DNA of 11,462 bases from Rhodoferax sp. (GTDB lineage Bacteria; Pseudomonadota; Gammaproteobacteria; Burkholderiales; Burkholderiaceae_C): contig VERU01000042.1 of NCBI GenBank assembly GCA_018882485.1, positions 1 to 11,462 on the forward strand. Reading direction: 5' to 3'. The notes under the pieces are model-generated. The model was given only the letters and a program-made list of their open reading frames with translations. It was not told the DNA's origin and did no database searches. Positions 6,851 to 11,462 of the stretch are shown here, in pieces; position 1 is the first letter of the stretch; every line of letters starts with the position of its first letter. Both the position numbers and the translations under genes were made by a program.

Positions 6851-8506
6851 TCAATGATACGAATCTCCATGAACGGGATCGTCCATACCGCGCAGTCGGT
6901 TGTACAGCGTTGCGCGGGGAATCTGCAGCAAACGCGCCGCAGCCGTCTTGTTGCCTTGCGTGGCGCGCAGGGCGGCCGCGATGGCTTTTAGCTCCAGAGT
7001 AGCCACCTGTTGCTCCAGGGGCCGCAGCAGGTGGGCATCGTCCTGGGCCATCGGCCCGTCAGAGGGTTCGGGTTCGATGCCCTGGCCGGCTGTTTGGGCC
7101 TGCGTACTGTCGGCCCGAGCAGCCACCCAGTCGCCAGGCCAGGAACCTGCAGCCTCCATCCCGGTGCCCACAGCGTCCTGAGGCAAATCCAGCACGGCAC
7201 GCACGTGGGCGGATTCAATGCGGGGTGAGTCACTGCGCATGGCCGCCTGCTCCAGCACGTTGCGCAGTTCGCGGATGTTTCCCCGCCAGGGCTGCCCCTG
7301 CAGCAGCAGCAGTGCCTCGGTGCTCAGCTCGGGCGTCGGCGTGCCATTGCGCTGTGCTACGTCCTCTCCCAGTACCTCCACCAGGGCAGGGATGTCGCTG
7401 GTGCGCTCCCGCAGTGGGGGTACGCGGATGGGCAGCACATGCAGCCGGTAGTAGAGGTCTTCCCGGAACTGGCCCTCGCGCACCATGCGGGCCAAATCGC
7501 GCGAGGTGGCGGCAATGACCCGGGCATCGAAGGGCAGCAGCCGGTCGGATCCCAGCGGTTCGATTTCGCCTTCCTGCAGGGCGCGCAGCAGCTTGCTTTG
7601 CAGTGCCAGCGGCATGTCACCGATCTCGTCCAGGAATAGCGTGCCGCCATGCGCCATGCGAAAACGTCCTTCGCGTCCCTTGCGCTGCGCACCGGTGAAG
7701 GCCCCGGCTGCATAGCCAAAGAATTCGGCCTCCAGCAAGGTCTCGGGCACAGCGGCTATGTTCACACCGATGAATGGCGCGCGTCCTCGGGCCGAAGCCT
7801 GGTGGATGGCGTGCGCCAGCAGCTCCTTGCCGGTGCCTGTCTCGCCCAGCAGCAACACCGGGCTGTTGCTCTGGGCAGCGCGGCGTGCCTGGCGCTTGAC
7901 CTCCAACGCTGGGGGACTCTGCCCCACGAAGCTGGCAAAGGTGTACTTGGCCTGGCGCGGTGCGCCGTCGCCCCGGCGCCTACGGGCTGCGAGTTCGCGC
8001 CGTGCATCGTCGAGATCGCGTTGCAGCAGATTGAATTTTTCGATCAGCGGTTGCAGCGTGGTCTCGGCATGGTCGAACAGCACGATACCCAGGGCGCCGA
8101 TGACCATGCCCGCATCGTCGCGCAGAGGGATGCGGCTGACCACGAAAGTCCCTGCGCGGTTGGTCAGCAGGTCGATCAGGATGGGTTGGCCGGTTTCCAG
8201 CACCCGGTGCATTTGGGTGTTCTGTACCACCCTGGAGACGGGATATCCGACGAAGTCTTCTTCGTGTTCGAAGCCCAAAGCAGGAAGGTAGCGACGGTAC
8301 TGGTCGTTGATCCAGACCACCCGAGCCTGGCTGTCCACCAGCAACATGCCCTGACTGGCCGTGCCAAAGAGCCCGAACAGCGATTTGGCCGCCAACTCGA
8401 GTATGCGCTCGGCATCCCGCGGCAATGCCCCAGCACGACCGGGTTCATCCGACCGACCGGGACCCGCAGCGCGGGCTGTGTCAGGTGGAAGCATCGGCGT
8501 CGTCAT
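6851..8506 (-). CDS. Sigma-54-dependent transcriptional activator (PAS - AAA+ - Fis-type HTH)
   Basis: An activator of 551 residues. An N-terminal PAS-like sensor occupies about 44-150 (FGTASQGMLLVDSQARVVWI, later FVVSRIPLRDDAG), followed by a coiled, Arg-rich linker near 155-180. The AAA+ sigma-54 interaction domain holds Walker A GETGTGKE (221-228), the sigma-54-contacting GAFTGA loop (268-273) and Walker B GTLFLDEIGD (Asp293, Glu294), with REDLYYRL at 348-355. A linker of about 50 poorly conserved residues precedes a Fis-type helix-turn-helix at about 502-540 (GNKTAAARLLQIPRATLYNRL). There is no response-regulator receiver domain, so it probably senses a small ligand directly through PAS. 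The ATG at 8506 is chosen because the open frame further upstream only shadows trpA; no clear ribosome binding site is seen, and an ATG at 8494 is also possible. It should activate the -24/-12 promoter of the next gene. Confidence 0.92.
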   Translation of the reverse strand: MTTPMLPPDTARAAGPGRSDEPGRAGALPRDAERILELAAKSLFGLFGTASQGMLLVDSQARVVWINDQYRRYLPALGFEHEEDFVGYPVSRVVQNTQMHRVLETGQPILIDLLTNRAGTFVVSRIPLRDDAGMVIGALGIVLFDHAETTLQPLIEKFNLLQRDLDDARRELAARRRRGDGAPRQAKYTFASFVGQSPPALEVKRQARRAAQSNSPVLLLGETGTGKELLAHAIHQASARGRAPFIGVNIAAVPETLLEAEFFGYAAGAFTGAQRKGREGRFRMAHGGTLFLDEIGDMPLALQSKLLRALQEGEIEPLGSDRLLPFDARVIAATSRDLARMVREGQFREDLYYRLHVLPIRVPPLRERTSDIPALVEVLGEDVAQRNGTPTPELSTEALLLLQGQPWRGNIRELRNVLEQAAMRSDSPRIESAHVRAVLDLPQDAVGTGMEAAGSWPGDWVAARADSTQAQTAGQGIEPEPSDGPMAQDDAHLLRPLEQQVATLELKAIAAALRATQGNKTAAARLLQIPRATLYNRLRGMDDPVHGDSYH

Positions 8507-8562
8507 GGCGTGGCGGTCGGCAGTTGGCGCAGGCGGGAAAGCGTCTCGGGAAGGCCGTCCAT
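8503..8562 (-). other. Possible 19-codon leader ORF overlapping the activator start
   Basis: Between trpA and the activator, a short frame starting at 8562 encodes MDGLPETLSRLRQLPTATP, and its TGA shares bases with the activator ATG (ATGA). Such an arrangement could couple translation of the activator, which lacks its own ribosome binding site, to upstream ribosomes. The mini-ORF itself has no obvious ribosome binding site and no recognisable relatives. A chance frame is quite possible. Confidence 0.2.
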
Positions 8563-8589
8563 CGCAGTGCGGGCCTGCCCGGATGGGTC

Positions 8590-9419
8590 TCAGCCAGCGC
8601 GTTCGGCATCCAAAGCCGCACGGATGCCCGCCAGAAATTCCTGCGCGACCGTACCAACCTGCTCTCGAGGCAATGGATCGATCAGCTGGATGATCCGGCT
8701 GCCGATGACCACCGCATCGGCCACGCGTGAGATGGTTCGCGCACTGTCGGCGTCCCGGATGCCGAAGCCCACGCCCACCGGGACGCTGACATGGCGCCGG
8801 ATGCGCGGCAGCATGGTCTCGACCGCGGCGGTGTCCAGTGTACCGGCGCCGGTCACGCCCTTGAGCGACACGTAGTACACGTAGCCGCTGGCGATACGGC
8901 CCACCTGGGCCATGCGTTCGTCGGTGCTGGTGGGCGCCAGCAGGAAGATCAGGTCCAGGCCCTGGGCGCGCAGATCGGCTGCAAAGTCTTCGCACTCTTC
9001 GGGCGGGTAGTCGACGATCAGCACCCCATCCACGCCCGCAGCGGCTGCATCCCGCACGAAGGCACTGGCCCCATCGGCCCGGCGGTGCTTCTGGTTGTAG
9101 CGTTCCACCGGGTTGGCGTAGCCCATCAGTACCACCGGAGTGAGGTCATCCTGCTTGCGGAACAGGCGCACCATGTCCAGCACCTGGGTCAGTCCGATGC
9201 CCTGGGCCAATGCCCGGTCGCCGGCCTTCTGGATCACCGGTCCATCGGCGCTGGGGTCGGAGAAGGGCACGCCCAGCTCGATGATGTCGGCGCCGCCTGC
9301 AACCATGGCTCGCATGAGTTCGGGGGTCAGATCGGCGTAGGGGAAGCCGGCCGTGACATAGGGAATCAGGGCTTTGCGACCGGCCCGCTGAAGGGCCTGC
9401 AGGGTGGGGGTGATGCGGC

Positions 9420-9423
<4 letters not shown>
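8590..9423 (-). CDS. trpA: Tryptophan synthase alpha chain
   Basis: TrpA cleaves indole-3-glycerol phosphate to indole and glyceraldehyde 3-phosphate and channels the indole to TrpB. This is a full-length TIM barrel of 277 residues. Catalytic Glu49 ([11 protein letters not shown]) and Asp60 (SADGPVIQ) sit at the same numbers as in the well-studied enterobacterial enzyme. The mobile active-site loop KGVTGAG, the phosphate-binding VGVGFGI and the VIGSRII segment are all present. The ATG at 9423 overlaps the trpB stop as ATGA and has GGAG seven bases upstream (9431-9434). Nothing looks broken. Downstream there is no terminator before the activator gene, so trp transcripts may read on into it. 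Confidence 0.98.
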
Positions 9424-10721
<1,298 letters not shown>

Positions 10722-10740
10722 GGTTGCATCCGTGCGAAGG

Positions 10741-10754
10741 GCGGCGGGTGCCGC
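10741..10754 (-). other. Small GC stem-loop in the trpF-trpB gap
   Basis: GCGGC (10741-10745) and GCCGC (10750-10754) pair perfectly around four bases, 19 bases before the trpB ATG. The remaining gap shows no strong ribosome binding site. The structure might tune trpB translation or stability, but it is short enough to be chance. Confidence 0.2.
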
Positions 10755-10781
10755 AGGACTGGGGGGCTTGCCAGCGCCGGA

Positions 10782-11462
10782 CTAAGCCGCCCGGAGGTCG
10801 GCGGCGCGCACGGCGGCGACAAATTGTCGGATCTTGTCGGGGTCCTTGAGACCCTTGTGGCCCGGGCCTGAAATTTCGACCCCGGAACTCACATCAACGG
10901 CCAGCGCGGTGCAGCGCGGCCGAAGCAGGGCCATGCCTTCGCCCACGTTTGCAGTGGTCAGCCCACCACTCAAGACGAGGGGAGCGTTGACGTTTGGTGG
11001 CAGGAGTGACCAATTGAACGTTTGTCCGCCGCCGCCGTACCCCTCGACCAGGGCGTCGAGCAGCAGGGCTTGGGCATCGGAATACTGGTGTGCGTATTCT
11101 AGAAGATCGAACCGCGCACCGGCCGCGGTCGGAATGCGGGCGGCCCGCAGGTAGGGCCGCCCCGCCCCGATGGCTGCAGCCCGGCATTCGGACGGCGACT
11201 CATCGCCATGAAACTGCAGCGTGGCACCCGGTACCTGGCCGGCAGCGGCAACGACTTCCGCCGTGGGGGTGTTGACGAACAGCAGCACCGGCGTGACGAA
11301 GGGCGGCAGGCGACGCGCCAATGCGGCAGCCCGCCCGGGCGTGACGGCCCGCGGACTGGCGGGATACAGCACGAAGCCGATGGCATCGACGCCCGCTCCG
11401 ACCGCGGCATCGACGTCCGCTTCGCGCGTCAGACCACAGATCTTGATGCGCGTTCGGTCTGG
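10782..11462 (-). CDS. trpF: Phosphoribosylanthranilate isomerase (partial, N-terminus just off the right edge)
   Basis: TrpF converts phosphoribosylanthranilate to CdRP in tryptophan synthesis. The visible 226 residues begin PDRTRIKICGLTREADVDAA; since the family starts with a short lead before RTRIKICGL, only a few residues are probably missing. The general base is Cys9 of the visible part (KICGL), the general acid is probably Asp136 (LLLDALVEGYGGGGQTF), and the phosphate-binding segments LSGGL and DVSSGVE follow. The GTG at 11372 is internal (GFVLYPASP), not the start. It ends in TAG, 60 bp before trpB, in the common beta-proteobacterial order trpF-trpB-trpA. No leader or attenuator of the operon can be seen because it lies outside the window. 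Confidence 0.96.
   Translation of the reverse strand, partial: PDRTRIKICGLTREADVDAAVGAGVDAIGFVLYPASPRAVTPGRAAALARRLPPFVTPVLLFVNTPTAEVVAAAGQVPGATLQFHGDESPSECRAAAIGAGRPYLRAARIPTAAGARFDLLEYAHQYSDAQALLLDALVEGYGGGGQTFNWSLLPPNVNAPLVLSGGLTTANVGEGMALLRPRCTALAVDVSSGVEISGPGHKGLKDPDKIRQFVAAVRAADLRAA

Noticed and set aside
6834..6900. T-run just after the activator stop as an intrinsic terminator
   Set aside because: The nearest sizeable stem lies inside the coding end and is too far from the T-run; the closer TCATT/AATGA dyad leaves no room for a loop.
8507..8995. In-frame N-terminal extension of the activator into trpA
   Set aside because: The added residues are Arg/Gly/His-rich, fully overlap trpA and match no domain; the PAS-containing protein is complete without them.

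Overview
The window is a GC-rich stretch in which every gene I can support lies on the minus strand, so transcription runs from right to left. The layout suggests a betaproteobacterium, most likely Burkholderiales and plausibly Comamonadaceae-like. The reasons are the trpF-trpB-trpA order heading towards accD, high G+C with strong codon-position bias (which creates long antisense reading frames), and a LIV-type ABC cluster with a sigma-54 activator. No RNA gene, IS element, CRISPR array or tRNA was recognised.

Layout in transcription order: trpF (11462-10782, missing only its extreme N-terminus at the right edge), trpB (10721-9420) and trpA (9423-8590, ATGA overlap with trpB) form the end of the tryptophan operon. 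A PAS / AAA+ / Fis-type sigma-54 activator (8506-6851) follows 83 bp after trpA. A 184-bp AT-richer gap then carries a good -24/-12 promoter. Next come a periplasmic solute-binding protein (6666-5452), a 160-bp spacer with two perfect stem-loops, and then livG (5291-4512), livF (4515-3733), livH (3736-2753), livM (2740-1664) and an alpha/beta hydrolase (1659-679), which are overlapping or closely spaced. accD (608-1, C-terminus beyond the left edge) follows 70 bp later.

How the genes fit together: trpF, trpB and trpA are ordinary housekeeping enzymes, and accD is the carboxyltransferase beta subunit of acetyl-CoA carboxylase. In many beta-proteobacteria trpA is directly followed by accD. Here a self-contained cassette of about 8 kb sits between them: regulator, sigma-54 promoter, binding protein, two ATPases, two permeases and a hydrolase. 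The simplest reading is an inducible system that imports an unknown small molecule through a LIV-family (HAAT) transporter and cleaves it in the cytoplasm with the terminal hydrolase, switched on by the neighbouring activator. The substrate cannot be read from the sequence.

The most interesting points are the cassette's position inside a conserved housekeeping gene string, the match between activator and promoter, the hairpin pair separating the binding-protein gene from the transporter genes, and a degenerate ABC signature in LivG.
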